Counted from the stretch's first letter, positions 51,965-60,561 are shown. The stretch: 64,000 nt of DNA from Candidatus Litorirhabdus singularis (GCF_026262625.1 NZ_SHNN01000001.1:1364001-1428000); one strand, 5' to 3'. Program-made: numbers and translations. Notes: a model not told the origin generated them from the letters alone.

Positions 51965-53060
51965 GATCACTCCTGTTCGACATTTTCTGCGGGTAAGCGG
52001 CTGGCGCCTGTCCGGGGCTAAGACCGCATTGCTCAAGCACCGGCAGTAAGGATTGTACGTGGCGGCGAGGTGCTCCTGAGGCTATTTCTAAAAGCTCGTC
52101 GCGTTTCAATCTCCAGCTCTGGAACGCTTCTGGTTCGCCCAAGGCCAGCAAGGCTTCCAATTGTTGCGCAGCCTGCAGTTGAGCAATGCCTTTCTGTAAT
52201 TGTACTGACCAGGGCTGTAGTTCGCCCACAAAATATTTGCGCACCACGTTGTCGATTACTGGCGCGGGTGCGCCGCCGGCGCTGAAGCATATCGGACGCT
52301 CGGCTAGCCGTACCTTAGTCGCTACATCAAGACTGCTGAGGTAGTTATGTTGCAATATCAGCGACTTCTGCAAAACGCCGGCGTTACCGAAACGCATTTT
52401 TTTCAAGTGTGTTTCTACCGCTGCCCGGTCAACCCGGTAGTCATTCTTGAGCCACGCCTGCGCCAGTATAATGAGTGCCTGAGCCGCCTGCTGAGCTGGT
52501 GCGCCCGCTGCGGCATCATAGTCGGGTACTTGCTGTGGTAGGTTCCAGTAGTCACGGTATTCCTGTCCGCCCAGCAGAGCCTGCCAGATGAAGCTGGGCA
52601 AGCGCTCGCGTTTGGCGTTGCCGACTTGTTCTAATGCGGTGGACAGCTCGTCTCTGCCACTAATCTCGAGCTGCTTCAGGCAGGCCGGTAGCAAGCGCAG
52701 GAAGTCCAGTTCGTGGAACAACTTTGTCGAACTTAGGGAAACTCGACCCAGGGAGCTGTTTTTGTTGGCAATCAATCCGTGCAGAGCGCAGTCACGTAAT
52801 GACCACAACTCGATCAAGTCGATGGTCGCCGTGACCGGCTTTGCCACCAGGTCTCTTGGCCTTGGAAAGCGAGCGAGTTCTGACTCGGACTGGATTGGCA
52901 ACTCCAGCTGCAAGGTTCGCGCCAATCGCGCTTGGTAGTCCTGCAACCTGCTTTCTGCCGGACCTGCTCCGCAGGCTGCTACTAGCAACGGTGCCATGAG
53001 GTAAGTCACATAGCGCAGCGCTTGTGCGATCGAATAGCGCTTCCTGCCCACCATTCTCAC
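51933..53060 (-). CDS. DUF3080 lipoprotein
   Basis: 375 residues. The lipobox LLVAAC near residue 30 predicts a lipid anchor. The chain fits DUF3080 along its length: IDLIELWSLRDCALHGLIANKNSSLGRV, CLKQLE, and the WNLPQQVPDYD region. DUF3080 proteins are limited mainly to gammaproteobacteria and have no known function. It overlaps the downstream DUF2244 gene. Confidence 0.82.
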   Translation of the reverse strand: MRMVGRKRYSIAQALRYVTYLMAPLLVAACGAGPAESRLQDYQARLARTLQLELPIQSESELARFPRPRDLVAKPVTATIDLIELWSLRDCALHGLIANKNSSLGRVSLSSTKLFHELDFLRLLPACLKQLEISGRDELSTALEQVGNAKRERLPSFIWQALLGGQEYRDYWNLPQQVPDYDAAAGAPAQQAAQALIILAQAWLKNDYRVDRAAVETHLKKMRFGNAGVLQKSLILQHNYLSSLDVATKVRLAERPICFSAGGAPAPVIDNVVRKYFVGELQPWSVQLQKGIAQLQAAQQLEALLALGEPEAFQSWRLKRDELLEIASGAPRRHVQSLLPVLEQCGLSPGQAPAAYPQKMSNRSDLGLPTTTPGT

Positions 53061-53222
53061 TAGCCGCCTCCTCCATTTGTTGGTTCGTCAGTGTAGTTAC
53101 GTGCGGGCGCTGTCAGTGGGTGGCGGCAAGTAGGTAGCGTCCAGCTTTTGTCCAATTCTATAGGTGCCGGTTCTCGCCGCCAACGCGTATACCGTTCTTT
53201 ATCACTTTATTGAGAAGCCGCT

Positions 53223-53657
53223 ATGAACGCGAGTACCATCAGTCTGATTTTCTTTGCCTGCTTTGCCGTGGGTTTTCCTTCTTACATGATGCTTACCAAC
53301 GAGCACGATGTTGACCGTGTGCATCGCTGTGATGGAGAGTGCTATGAAGCCTGGCAAGCTAAAACCGGTGGAGTGGTAGCTGTTGCCGCCGCCGCTCAGG
53401 CGGCGAAGGCGGCGGCCTCCCCTGCAGAGTTGGGTAAAGCTGCTTATCAGGGCTGTATTGCGTGCCATGGCGCGGGCGGTGAGGGCGGAGTGGGACCGCA
53501 ACTGGCGGGGCAGTCTGCAGAGAGCATTGCGGGCATGTTGCGGCAGTACAAAAACGGCGAAACGCGCGGCGCCCAAAGTAGCCTGATGTGGGCTAACGCA
53601 GGAATGCTGAGCCAGGCCGATATCGATAATCTTGCGGCATTTGTAGAGACGCTCTAA
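53223..53657 (+). CDS. Membrane-anchored c-type cytochrome
   Basis: 144 residues. An N-terminal hydrophobic segment (SLIFFACFAVGFPSYMML) anchors the protein, followed by an Ala-rich linker and a cytochrome c5-like domain with one heme site, CIACH (residues 78-82). A likely distal methionine lies in SLMWANAGMLS. It should shuttle electrons at the periplasmic face. An extra pair of cysteines (RCDGEC, near residue 36) lies before the linker and is unusual. No oxidase gene is adjacent. Confidence 0.85.
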   Translation: MNASTISLIFFACFAVGFPSYMMLTNEHDVDRVHRCDGECYEAWQAKTGGVVAVAAAAQAAKAAASPAELGKAAYQGCIACHGAGGEGGVGPQLAGQSAESIAGMLRQYKNGETRGAQSSLMWANAGMLSQADIDNLAAFVETL

Positions 53658-53708
53658 GGACTCTCTGATGTTTCCGGGCGCAGCTTGCTGGCTGAGGTGT
53701 TCAGCGCG

Positions 53709-53819
53709 CTACTCGACAAGCGCCAGTCGACCACCGGGTTTCAGGGCCCGAAACATGGACTGCCCCAGCTCTCTGGGATGACAGAATTCGTGGTAGGCAT
53801 CGGCCAGAAGGATGAGCGT
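53709..53819 (-). pseudogene. Remnant of a SAM-dependent methyltransferase
   Basis: The minus-strand frame reads TLILLADAYHEFCHPRE, then SMFRALKPGGRLALVE before TAG (53709-53711). This is the segment after the acidic loop of class I methyltransferases, where HEF and ALKPGG are conserved. The frame is closed by TGA a few codons upstream and stops early, so only about 36 codons survive. The rest of 53658-53880 holds no gene that I can support. Confidence 0.6.
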
Positions 53820-53880
53820 ACTCTGTCAGTGGACAGGGTGGCGCTGGGGCACTCGACCCTTAAGCTAAGGATTATCAGCA

Positions 53881-55179
53881 ATGTCTGAAATTTATTGGTT
53901 CCAGCACGACCTGCGGCTGCAGGACAATCCCGGCCTGTTGGAGCATGCGAACGCGGATACGCTGCTTTTGGTGTATGTGTGGTCGGAGTCGCGACCCTGG
54001 TGCAACCTGACGGGAATGGGCGCGCAGCGGCGCCGCTTCTTGTTAGAAAGCCTGTCAGCCTTGCGCGATGATTTGCGTGAATTGGGCCAGGATCTGATGG
54101 TGCTGTCAGGTGTGGCGCAGGTGCACCTGCCGGCATTGGCGGATCGCATAGGGGCGACGCGCGTCGGCACCTCACTTTCCCCGGGATACTATGAGCGGCA
54201 GGCCAGGGAACAAGTGGCACGAGCACTATCAGTACCGCTAGACCTCCACCTTGGCAACACGTTGTTTAAGTCTTCTCAATTGCCGTTTGGATCACGCCAG
54301 ATGCCGGCGCAATTCACACCCTTCAAGCAAGCGGTGGAGGAGATAGCGCCGCTGGAGCCGGTGGCAGCTCCGACGGTCCTGCCGCCTCCGCCTGTGGGAC
54401 TGCAGTATCCTGAACTGGCCAGCGGCGACATCAAACCGCCGCTGGCGTTTCCGGTGCGCGGCGGAGCCGCCGCGGGACAACAGCGGATTCAACGTTGGAT
54501 GTTTGAAGAAGAGTCCATCTTGCAATACAAGCAGACGCGCAATGGCCTCGATGGATTGGATGGCTCGAGTTCACTGTCGCCGTGGTTGGCTGTGGGCTGT
54601 CTGTCCGCGCGTGAGGTGGCGGCTGCAGTGCAGTTATTTGAGCAAGATAAAGGGAGCAACGAGTCGACCGGGTGGGTGTTGTTCGAACTGCTCTGGCGCG
54701 AGTTTTTTCACTGGCGCGCGTTGGACGATGATATCGGTTTGTTCAGGGTCGGCGGTAGCGTTGGCAAGCTGAGACGTTGCACTTTTGAGCCGAGAAACTT
54801 CGCCCGTTGGTGTCAAGGCGACACCAATTTTCCGTTGGTCAATGCCCTCATGCGTCAGCTGTTAGAAACGGGCTGGATGAGCAATCGCGGTCGGCAGATT
54901 GCTGCCAGTTGTTTGGTCAATGATCTGGGCATTGAATGGCGTTACGGCGCAGCCTTCTTTGAGAAACACCTGCTGGACTACGATGTGGCGAGCAATTATG
55001 GCAATTGGCAGTATCTGGCAGGTGTGGGCGCTGATCCGCGCGGCGGGCGCTATTTCAACCTGGAAAAACAAACCAGATTGTATGATCCCCAGCAGGAGTT
55101 TATTAGCAAGTGGGGGGGTGTAAGGCCGCCGCAGCCTGACCACGTGGTAGATGCGGCGGACTGGCCCATAGTCAGCTGA
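53881..55179 (+). CDS. DASH-type cryptochrome/photolyase
   Basis: 432 residues. The photolyase N-terminal domain starts YWFQHDLRLQDNPGLL. DASH features are seen in the FAD domain: SSLSPWLAVGCLSAREV near residue 230, ELLWREFFHW, MRQLLETGWMSNRGRQIAASCLVNDL, and DYDVASNYGNWQYLAGVGADPRGGRYFN near 370. These proteins use FAD and a folate antenna, and many repair cyclobutane dimers in single-stranded DNA. Light stress is expected for a surface-water organism. The gene stands alone. Confidence 0.93.
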   Translation: MSEIYWFQHDLRLQDNPGLLEHANADTLLLVYVWSESRPWCNLTGMGAQRRRFLLESLSALRDDLRELGQDLMVLSGVAQVHLPALADRIGATRVGTSLSPGYYERQAREQVARALSVPLDLHLGNTLFKSSQLPFGSRQMPAQFTPFKQAVEEIAPLEPVAAPTVLPPPPVGLQYPELASGDIKPPLAFPVRGGAAAGQQRIQRWMFEEESILQYKQTRNGLDGLDGSSSLSPWLAVGCLSAREVAAAVQLFEQDKGSNESTGWVLFELLWREFFHWRALDDDIGLFRVGGSVGKLRRCTFEPRNFARWCQGDTNFPLVNALMRQLLETGWMSNRGRQIAASCLVNDLGIEWRYGAAFFEKHLLDYDVASNYGNWQYLAGVGADPRGGRYFNLEKQTRLYDPQQEFISKWGGVRPPQPDHVVDAADWPIVS

Positions 55180-55308
55180 GATTTTATCCAGTGTTCCCAT
55201 TTGGCAGACGTCAAGAGTTAGAGGCTGGGGCCCAAACAGTTTGGTGTGACCGATAACCAGTCCGCGTATTGTCTGTTTTATTCGATGATTGAATCAGTGA
55301 AAACCAGA

Positions 55309-55336
55309 TTGTTCGGAGTGTCATTCTGCCTAGAAT
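55309..55336 (+). promoter_or_regulatory. Candidate promoter of the 61-residue membrane protein
   Basis: TTGTTC (55309-55314) and TAGAAT (55331-55336) are separated by 16 bases. The -10 is close to consensus but the -35 is weak. It lies about 55 bases before the ATG at 55392. Confidence 0.4.
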
Positions 55337-55391
55337 GTGCGTCGTACATTGAGCTTTCAGTCATTACCAAGCAGTCAACGAGGCAGTACCT

Positions 55392-55577
55392 ATGAGCAGT
55401 AACCAGAACCAGCAACCCAGTGTATTCGCACAAGTAATGCCGCTGACCCCTCTGCAACGTTTTGGTCGCTTCATTCAGGACCCAATGGGTTCCGTGATTG
55501 CCGCGTCTATCGCTACTATGAGCACGCTGGGTTTTGTACTCTCAGGTATGTGGTTTATCAACTTTGCTTTGAATTGA
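55392..55577 (+). CDS. Small membrane protein, unknown family
   Basis: 61 residues. A polar N-terminus MSSNQNQQPSVFAQVMPL precedes an amphipathic stretch and one C-terminal membrane helix (about residues 35-58, VIAASIATMSTLGFVLSGMWF). A GAGG site precedes the ATG by 8 bases. I do not recognise the family. Codon use looks protein-like. It lies between DASH cryptochrome and the phosphopantetheinyl transferase with a possible terminator behind it, so it is probably a single-gene transcript. Confidence 0.6.
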   Translation: MSSNQNQQPSVFAQVMPLTPLQRFGRFIQDPMGSVIAASIATMSTLGFVLSGMWFINFALN

Positions 55578-55614
55578 TCCAGCCCCCCCTTCCTGCTTCT
55601 GGTGTTGCCTCTGG

Positions 55615-55640
55615 CTGCATCAGATGCAGGGTTTCTTTGT
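55615..55640 (+). terminator. Possible terminator after the small membrane protein gene
   Basis: CTGCAT (55615-55620) pairs with ATGCAG (55624-55629) around a 3-base loop, followed by a T-rich stretch. It lies 38 bases after the stop codon. The stem is short, so confidence is low. Confidence 0.35.
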
Positions 55641-55749
55641 TCTTTCTCATCGCTTTTTTTACCCCCTTCCTGTTGCACCCATTGCTCTGATTAGTCCATG
55701 GCGGTCTATCGTCGTTGATGGTTTGCGGCCAACGAGGCTGTGAGTAGGT

Positions 55750-56535
55750 TCACTCTGAATAGTTGAAGTGTTTTACGCTTACTGGCGCATCCAGCGCTGA
55801 TTTTGCTGATTGCAGGGCGATGGCCGCAGCGTAACCACGCGATACCTCGACGTCTTGCAGGCGATAGTGTCTTTTGCCGTTAGCCGGACTGCTTAGCTTG
55901 CACACCCGCCACGTCGGTATGGGTTCACTGGGCACATCGAAGGAGTCCAGAGCAATGCCTAAACCCAGACCATTGGCCTTGATGATGGCTTCTTTCCGCG
56001 TCCATAGCCGAAAAAAGGCCTGATCTTTATCTACAGATTTTTCCGCGTACTGTGGTGCAGCCAATTGCTCCTGCTCGGACACTGAAAAGTAGCGCCTGAT
56101 CATAGCTTCGCGGTCCTTAAGCTGCCGCTGCTGTTCGATATCAATCCCGACGGGGGCGGCACGGGTAACCGCAAGTAGGGCGCGGGATGCAGTGTGGCTC
56201 AGGTTGAAATGCAGTTCTGGAAAATCCAGCAGAACCGGTTTGTCTTGCTCAATGGTGCCGAAACGTAACGGCTGTGATGCGCAGTCTGTATAGCGCGCCA
56301 GCACCTGGCGCAGCGCACAGTGAAAATAGCGCCATTGCCGACCTTGCTGGGGATCGTGAAAACGCTTCGCGCGCGCCAATTCTTCGGGTGTCAGATGTAG
56401 TTCGGGTGTCAGGTGCTCGCCGACTGCATGTATATGCCAAACGTGAATGGCTGAGGTGTGAAGGGGGTTTGTCAAAGCCGTTTTGCGCCTGCGCCGCTGA
56501 GTATAGATGCGTTTGAGCAGTGTGCTCCGAGGCAT
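55750..56535 (-). CDS. 4'-phosphopantetheinyl transferase (Sfp type)
   Basis: 261 residues. The Sfp-type core includes FNLSHTASRALLAV near residue 115, the magnesium site PVGIDIEQ near 135, and FRLWTRKEAIIKANGLGLG near 185. The enzyme moves the phosphopantetheine arm of CoA onto acyl- or peptidyl-carrier proteins. It should serve fatty-acid or polyketide/non-ribosomal peptide synthesis; no synthase is in the window. The first ATG gives an N-terminus rich in arginine, so a later start is possible. Confidence 0.87.
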   Translation of the reverse strand: MPRSTLLKRIYTQRRRRKTALTNPLHTSAIHVWHIHAVGEHLTPELHLTPEELARAKRFHDPQQGRQWRYFHCALRQVLARYTDCASQPLRFGTIEQDKPVLLDFPELHFNLSHTASRALLAVTRAAPVGIDIEQQRQLKDREAMIRRYFSVSEQEQLAAPQYAEKSVDKDQAFFRLWTRKEAIIKANGLGLGIALDSFDVPSEPIPTWRVCKLSSPANGKRHYRLQDVEVSRGYAAAIALQSAKSALDAPVSVKHFNYSE

Positions 56536-56624
56536 TATAAAGCATTTCAGGGCTGCTCCGCTGACGCTGGAAAGGCGAACAGCTTGGGTAGGCCGCGGCG
56601 TTGTTAGTGGCCGGGATATATCAG

Positions 56625-56711
56625 GACGCCTTCTCCCTCGACCTACCGAGAGGTAGGTCTGGAAGGGACTCTGCCACCGAAGAGCGTGGCAGAAACGAGG
56701 CTACTGGCGTC
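56625..56711. other. Predicted multi-stem RNA-like element of unknown type
   Basis: Four helices nest in 87 bases. The outer helix GACGCC (56625-56630) pairs with GGCGTC (56706-56711). Next comes CCTC (56636-56639) with GAGG (56697-56700). Inside are two hairpins: GACCTACC/GGTAGGTC (56640-56659, GAGA loop) and CTGCCAC/GTGGCAG (56671-56692). The element abuts the stop codon of the small exported protein at 56712. It lacks a U-tract and tRNA features, and I recognise no known riboswitch. It could be a structured 3' region, an sRNA or a repeat. Confidence 0.45.
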
Positions 56712-57002
56712 TTAGCCGTTGGAGGCCATGAGTGTCGAAGAGCAGGCTTTGACGGCAGCATTTTCACGGTCGCTGAAGCAGTCAAGCTGTGACGCTTCCG
56801 CTACGCACCAGCGGGTGCCGCGATTCATGGCGGCAATAGCCGCAGTCGATTCATCGGAGCAGCTAACGCTATAGATACTGTAAGTTTCAGTGGCGGACAG
56901 CAGGCCAGTCTTGACCTTGTCGATGGCTACAGGCTCAGCGCTGAATGCGATCGCACTGAAGGCTAATAGGGCGGTTGTTACTGCTGTTTTTAAGACGGTC
57001 AT
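56712..57002 (-). CDS. Small exported cysteine-containing protein
   Basis: 96 residues from the ATG at 57000-57002, preceded by GGAGAG. Signal peptide about residues 1-22 (ending AFSAEP). The mature part has four cysteines (in SVSCSDES, TRWCVAEA, LDCFSD and VKACSS), which could form two disulfides in the periplasm. I do not recognise a named family. A multi-stem element follows the stop codon directly. Confidence 0.7.
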   Translation of the reverse strand: MTVLKTAVTTALLAFSAIAFSAEPVAIDKVKTGLLSATETYSIYSVSCSDESTAAIAAMNRGTRWCVAEASQLDCFSDRENAAVKACSSTLMASNG

Positions 57003-57103
57003 AGCATCTCTCCTGTTTGTGTAGAGAGTGGTACGCGAGCAAAGGCGAAGTGGAGCGCACCAATGCCAAGCCCAATATGGACAAAACATGGACAGTTTTA
57101 CTT

Positions 57104-57616
57104 TCACCAGTGCCCGGTGCCAGGATCACCTTTCATGGGCCCCACAATATTCTTGGTAACCCAGCCGCCATAGAATCCGCCGGCCTGGGCTTTGACCTGT
57201 TCACCGTCGATATAACAGGCTATACGGCCTGGGTAGAATGACATAAAGCCATCGATAGCTGCGAAGGTATGGTGCGGCGCATGGTAGCTCCAGCCCACCG
57301 CACCTGCGGCCTTGTCAGTGGCTAGCCCCCAGTAGGTCGCTTCGCCTTTCCATTCACACCAGGAATGCTGATCCAGTTTCTCAAGCAGGTTCCAGTCAAC
57401 GGCGTCAGGCGGCAGATAGTAGGTTGGGGGGCTGGCGGTTTCCAGCACTCGCAGTGCTTGTGTGGTATGCGCCACGACCTGCCCGGCATCTCCAACGAGT
57501 ATGTCGTTGGTGCAGGTAACCAGGGCCGGTGGTCGCGGATAGTCCCACACTGACTCCTGGCCAGGCTTGGGTTCTTCAGCGAACGCTGGACGCTCTGAGC
57601 CGGTATATTTCCACAT
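57104..57616 (-). CDS. DUF427 family protein
   Basis: 170 residues from the ATG at 57614-57616. The DUF427 beta-fold is clear from RVLETASPPTYYLPPDAVDW, the W-CEWKGEATYW region and GFMSFYPGR. Members are small cytoplasmic proteins of unknown function, present in many bacteria. It is single and not obviously linked to neighbours. Confidence 0.87.
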   Translation of the reverse strand: MWKYTGSERPAFAEEPKPGQESVWDYPRPPALVTCTNDILVGDAGQVVAHTTQALRVLETASPPTYYLPPDAVDWNLLEKLDQHSWCEWKGEATYWGLATDKAAGAVGWSYHAPHHTFAAIDGFMSFYPGRIACYIDGEQVKAQAGGFYGGWVTKNIVGPMKGDPGTGHW

Positions 57617-57703
57617 GTGATAACTCTCCTGTGTCGGAGAGTTACGCGGTTGCGCCCGGCAATGGATCACCTGTCGCTGCAATCACCGCCTGCGCCGCTG
57701 CGA

Positions 57704-58156
57704 TTATTTTTGCCCGGTCAGGCGGCGGCGGATAACGCTATCGAGCATATCGACCTGTTCCTTGGTCAGTTCATTCTTGATCGCTACCAAGAGTTCAAAG
57801 TGCGCTTGCTTGAAACGCGACTCCATCTCCAGAACCTTGGCAGACTGCGCCAGAGCCTCCTCGGCAGGGACCGGGTGCGAGCGCAGCAGCTGCTGCAGCT
57901 TCTGCTGCTCATTGGGCATCGACCACTGCAATTCCGTCACACCATTCTGGAACGTCTTGACCAGGGCGGCAATCGATTGCCGTTGGTTGTCGGTGATGCC
58001 AAGGCGCTGTTGCTGGCGCATAAGGATATCAGGCGGATACAAGCCCATCTTAAGTACTTCGCGCTGGTCTTTCCGGTCCACAGTAGCGTCCTGGGCGGTC
58101 ACCCCCAGGCTGGCACTGCACAGAAGGGTAACGAGCAGGAGTTTGGCAAAACGCAT
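57704..58156 (-). CDS. Periplasmic Spy/CpxP-like (LTxxQ-type) protein
   Basis: 150 residues from the ATG at 58154-58156. A signal peptide ends near LGVTAQ. The mature part is helical and charged, with RLGITDNQRQSIAALV and LTKEQVDMLDSVIRRRL, the two LTxxQ-like repeats of Spy/CpxP-type proteins. Those act as periplasmic chaperones or metal-responsive stress proteins. It lies 22 bases after the anti-sigma gene on the same strand, which suggests it is part of the same envelope-stress unit. Confidence 0.75.
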   Translation of the reverse strand: MRFAKLLLVTLLCSASLGVTAQDATVDRKDQREVLKMGLYPPDILMRQQQRLGITDNQRQSIAALVKTFQNGVTELQWSMPNEQQKLQQLLRSHPVPAEEALAQSAKVLEMESRFKQAHFELLVAIKNELTKEQVDMLDSVIRRRLTGQK

Positions 58157-58178
58157 GATAAGCGCTCCTTTATAAGTG

Positions 58179-58568
58179 TTAGTTGGCATAGCTGTCGAGG
58201 TCAAAATTGATGTCTATCTGGTAAAAATCCGGTTCCGGTGCCAGTGCTGGCAATAGCGCCTCAGACACATCAAGCAGGGCATCGCTGCTCCAGGACTGTT
58301 GATCAAGAATGCTAAGGTATATCGTTGCCGGGTCCTCAGCTGCGGGCTGCCACAGCAGCACCAGCACGGTTGCTGCGATCGCGGTGGCCGCCGCTGCGCG
58401 CGGCAGGCTGGGCAGGCGCCATTGCCGCACTGCTGCGGTCTCGGTTACGGCCAGGCGGCGCGTGATAGCCGGCGCGGTTAATTGCTCGGACTCGCGCAGG
58501 CGCGCGAAGTGCGCCGCCAGTACTGGATTACCAGTATCCATATCGTGTTTATCGTGCGCAGGGCTCAT
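58179..58568 (-). CDS. Putative anti-sigma factor
   Basis: 129 residues. A cytoplasmic N-terminal half (about 1-55) precedes one membrane helix (AAAATAIAATVLVLLW, about 57-73) and a periplasmic tail ending DINFDLDSYAN. It overlaps the sigma gene by 4 bases. Small one-helix proteins in this position usually bind and inhibit the sigma factor. No zinc motif (HxxxCxxC) is visible, so membership of the zinc-anti-sigma group is not supported. Confidence 0.7.
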   Translation of the reverse strand: MSPAHDKHDMDTGNPVLAAHFARLRESEQLTAPAITRRLAVTETAAVRQWRLPSLPRAAAATAIAATVLVLLWQPAAEDPATIYLSILDQQSWSSDALLDVSEALLPALAPEPDFYQIDINFDLDSYAN

Positions 58569-59068
58569 GGTTGTTCATCCAATAGTTGCTGTAACCGCTG
58601 CTTGCCGCGGTGATAGTGAGTGCGCGCCGATCCTACCGATATACCGGCGGCTGTGGCAGCCTCTGCCAACGACAGGTCGCTGTAAAATACCAGGTGCAAG
58701 ATTTCGCGCTGGCGCGCTGGCAGTTCCATCAGCGCCTGGCGCAGTGCCTGACTGGACTGGTCCAGCTCCAGATCCGGCGCTGCTTCCACCGCGGGTTCGT
58801 TGGCGGCGCGATGCCGATAGAAAACTTGCAGCAGGCCTTGACGGGCATGCTTGCGCCTCTGCTCTGCGGCCACATGTTTGATGACGCCAAAGAACCAGGT
58901 TTTCTCACTGGACCGCCCGCCAAAGCGCGCCCGTCCATCAAGCACTCGCAGGTAAGCCTCCTGCAGTGCGTCCTCAGCGAGCGCGTGCTGCCAGTCGCAA
59001 CATGCCAGTGACCAACCCCAGCTTTGCGTGTGATGGCGTTCCAGTAGCTGTATAAGAGTGGGTGCCAT
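58565..59068 (-). CDS. ECF-type sigma-70 factor
   Basis: 167 residues from the ATG at 59066-59068. The region 2 core is DALQEAYLRVLD and KTWFFGVIKHVAAEQRR. Region 4 is ALMELPARQREILHLVFYSDLSLAEAATAAGISVGSARTHYHRGKQRL. There is no region 1 or 3 and no large C-terminal extension, as expected of a short ECF factor. It overlaps the anti-sigma gene, and the Spy-like gene follows, so the three form a likely operon for an envelope stress. Confidence 0.9.
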   Translation of the reverse strand: MAPTLIQLLERHHTQSWGWSLACCDWQHALAEDALQEAYLRVLDGRARFGGRSSEKTWFFGVIKHVAAEQRRKHARQGLLQVFYRHRAANEPAVEAAPDLELDQSSQALRQALMELPARQREILHLVFYSDLSLAEAATAAGISVGSARTHYHRGKQRLQQLLDEQP

Positions 59069-59137
59069 GACGACCCGGGTTGCCGGTGATGGTTCATTGT
59101 ACGCCCACTGTTCAGCGTTGAAGTACAAAACTTGCCG

Positions 59138-60541
59138 CTACTGGAACAGCGGCAGGGCGCCGTCAGGAAATGCGCCCAGTCCAGGCAGCGCAGCTGCCAC
59201 TTCGTCGCCATTGAGTCCGTACCAGCCGCCCAGTGCGGCAGCCAGTTGCTCAACGGCCACTGAGGGTATGAGTCTGCCATTGCCGGCATCCTGCGCGTGT
59301 CCGAGCTCGGCGACTGGAATATCGCCATAAATATCGCCGCCATTGACGGCACCGCCCACTACAAAGTGATGTCCGCCCCAGCCGTGGTCGGTGCCGTCAC
59401 CGTTGGTGGTCAGAGTGCGGCCAAAGTCCGCCATGGTAAACGTGGTGACCTCTGAAGCTATGCCCATTTCCTCGGTGGTGGCATAAAAGGCGGCCATCGA
59501 TTCTGAGATATCCTGTTGCAGTGCCGGCAGGGTAGATGCCTGTGCAGAATGAGTGTCAAAACCGCCTGCAGCGACAAAAAAGACCTGTCTTGAGGCGCCT
59601 AAAGTAGTGCGTACCTCGATGGTGCGCGCTACCGCAGCCAGTTGCGCACCAAGAGGGCTGGCGGGAAACTCGGTAGTGAATCCGGGGGCGGACTCCAAGG
59701 CAGCGCTCAGCAATTCATTAGCGTCAAATGAAACCTGGCTGAGATCAATGAAGTCGCGCTGCAGCAGATTGCTGCGGTTGGCTCCGGCGGAGGTAAAGTG
59801 GTCACGCAGTATATCTGCCAGCGACTGCGGAATGACGTTTTCAGGCTGCTCCAGCAGTGCGACCGAGGGTACGCCGGAGGAGTTAACCTGGTAGGGTCCC
59901 ACACTATCTCCTGACAGGAACACGGTGTTCCCTGCCAGTGAGATCTGCGAGAAGATGTTGTTGAGATTGGCTCCGACGCCAGCGGCAAAATCGCCGAAGC
60001 GTCCGCCCCAGCCTAACTGTGAGCCCTCCGTGGCAAAAGACATCCAGGTCGACTGTTGATCGTTGTGTGAGAACAATCGATCGGGTAACTGCCATGGATT
60101 ACTTTGGAACAGGGCCCGATCGGTAGGCTGCAGTAACGGGCCGACGTTGCCGACGATAGCCGCCTTACCCTGCTCGAACAAGCCATGCAGGGCCGACATC
60201 TCAGGTGGCAGGGCAAATTGACGCCCGCCGAATTGAGCCGCCGCCGGCTGCAGCGGCAGCAGCGTTTCCCGCCCTCGCGTCGAGCCACCGGGAAGCGCTG
60301 CATAGGACTGCAGCAGTGACGACCTGATCTGTGCGTAGCTGTTGTAGGAGGCGACATCATAAGGCAGCACCGTGTCGTGGCAGTCCATGCCGCCAAACAG
60401 GAATACGCATACCAGAGCGCGGTAGTCATCACCGCTGGCCGCCATGGTATTCATGCTGCTCAGTGCATTAAGCAGTGGCACGCCGCCGGTTAGCAGCGGG
60501 GTGGCAGCGGACAGTTTCAGGAAATCTCTTCGGGACTGCAT
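59138..60541 (-). CDS. DUF1501 exported protein
   Basis: 467 residues from the ATG at 60539-60541, preceded by AAGGAG. An in-frame ATG seven codons earlier overlaps that site. A twin-arginine signal (SRRDFLKLSAATPLL) predicts Tat export. The DUF1501 region includes VCVFLFGGMDCHDTVLPY, FAAGGFDTHSAQ, and TMADFGRTLTTNGDGTDHGWGGHHFVVG near the C-terminus. These sulfatase-like exported proteins pair with DUF1800 proteins and their function is not known. The DUF1800 gene lies immediately upstream. Confidence 0.9.
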   Translation of the reverse strand: MQSRRDFLKLSAATPLLTGGVPLLNALSSMNTMAASGDDYRALVCVFLFGGMDCHDTVLPYDVASYNSYAQIRSSLLQSYAALPGGSTRGRETLLPLQPAAAQFGGRQFALPPEMSALHGLFEQGKAAIVGNVGPLLQPTDRALFQSNPWQLPDRLFSHNDQQSTWMSFATEGSQLGWGGRFGDFAAGVGANLNNIFSQISLAGNTVFLSGDSVGPYQVNSSGVPSVALLEQPENVIPQSLADILRDHFTSAGANRSNLLQRDFIDLSQVSFDANELLSAALESAPGFTTEFPASPLGAQLAAVARTIEVRTTLGASRQVFFVAAGGFDTHSAQASTLPALQQDISESMAAFYATTEEMGIASEVTTFTMADFGRTLTTNGDGTDHGWGGHHFVVGGAVNGGDIYGDIPVAELGHAQDAGNGRLIPSVAVEQLAAALGGWYGLNGDEVAAALPGLGAFPDGALPLFQ

Positions 60542-60561
60542 GGGGTTTCTCCTTAGGTTCA

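Noticed and set aside
56625-56711. A tRNA or selC gene
   Set aside because: The length and nested stems invite it, but the acceptor and T-arm features and a TTC-type loop are missing.
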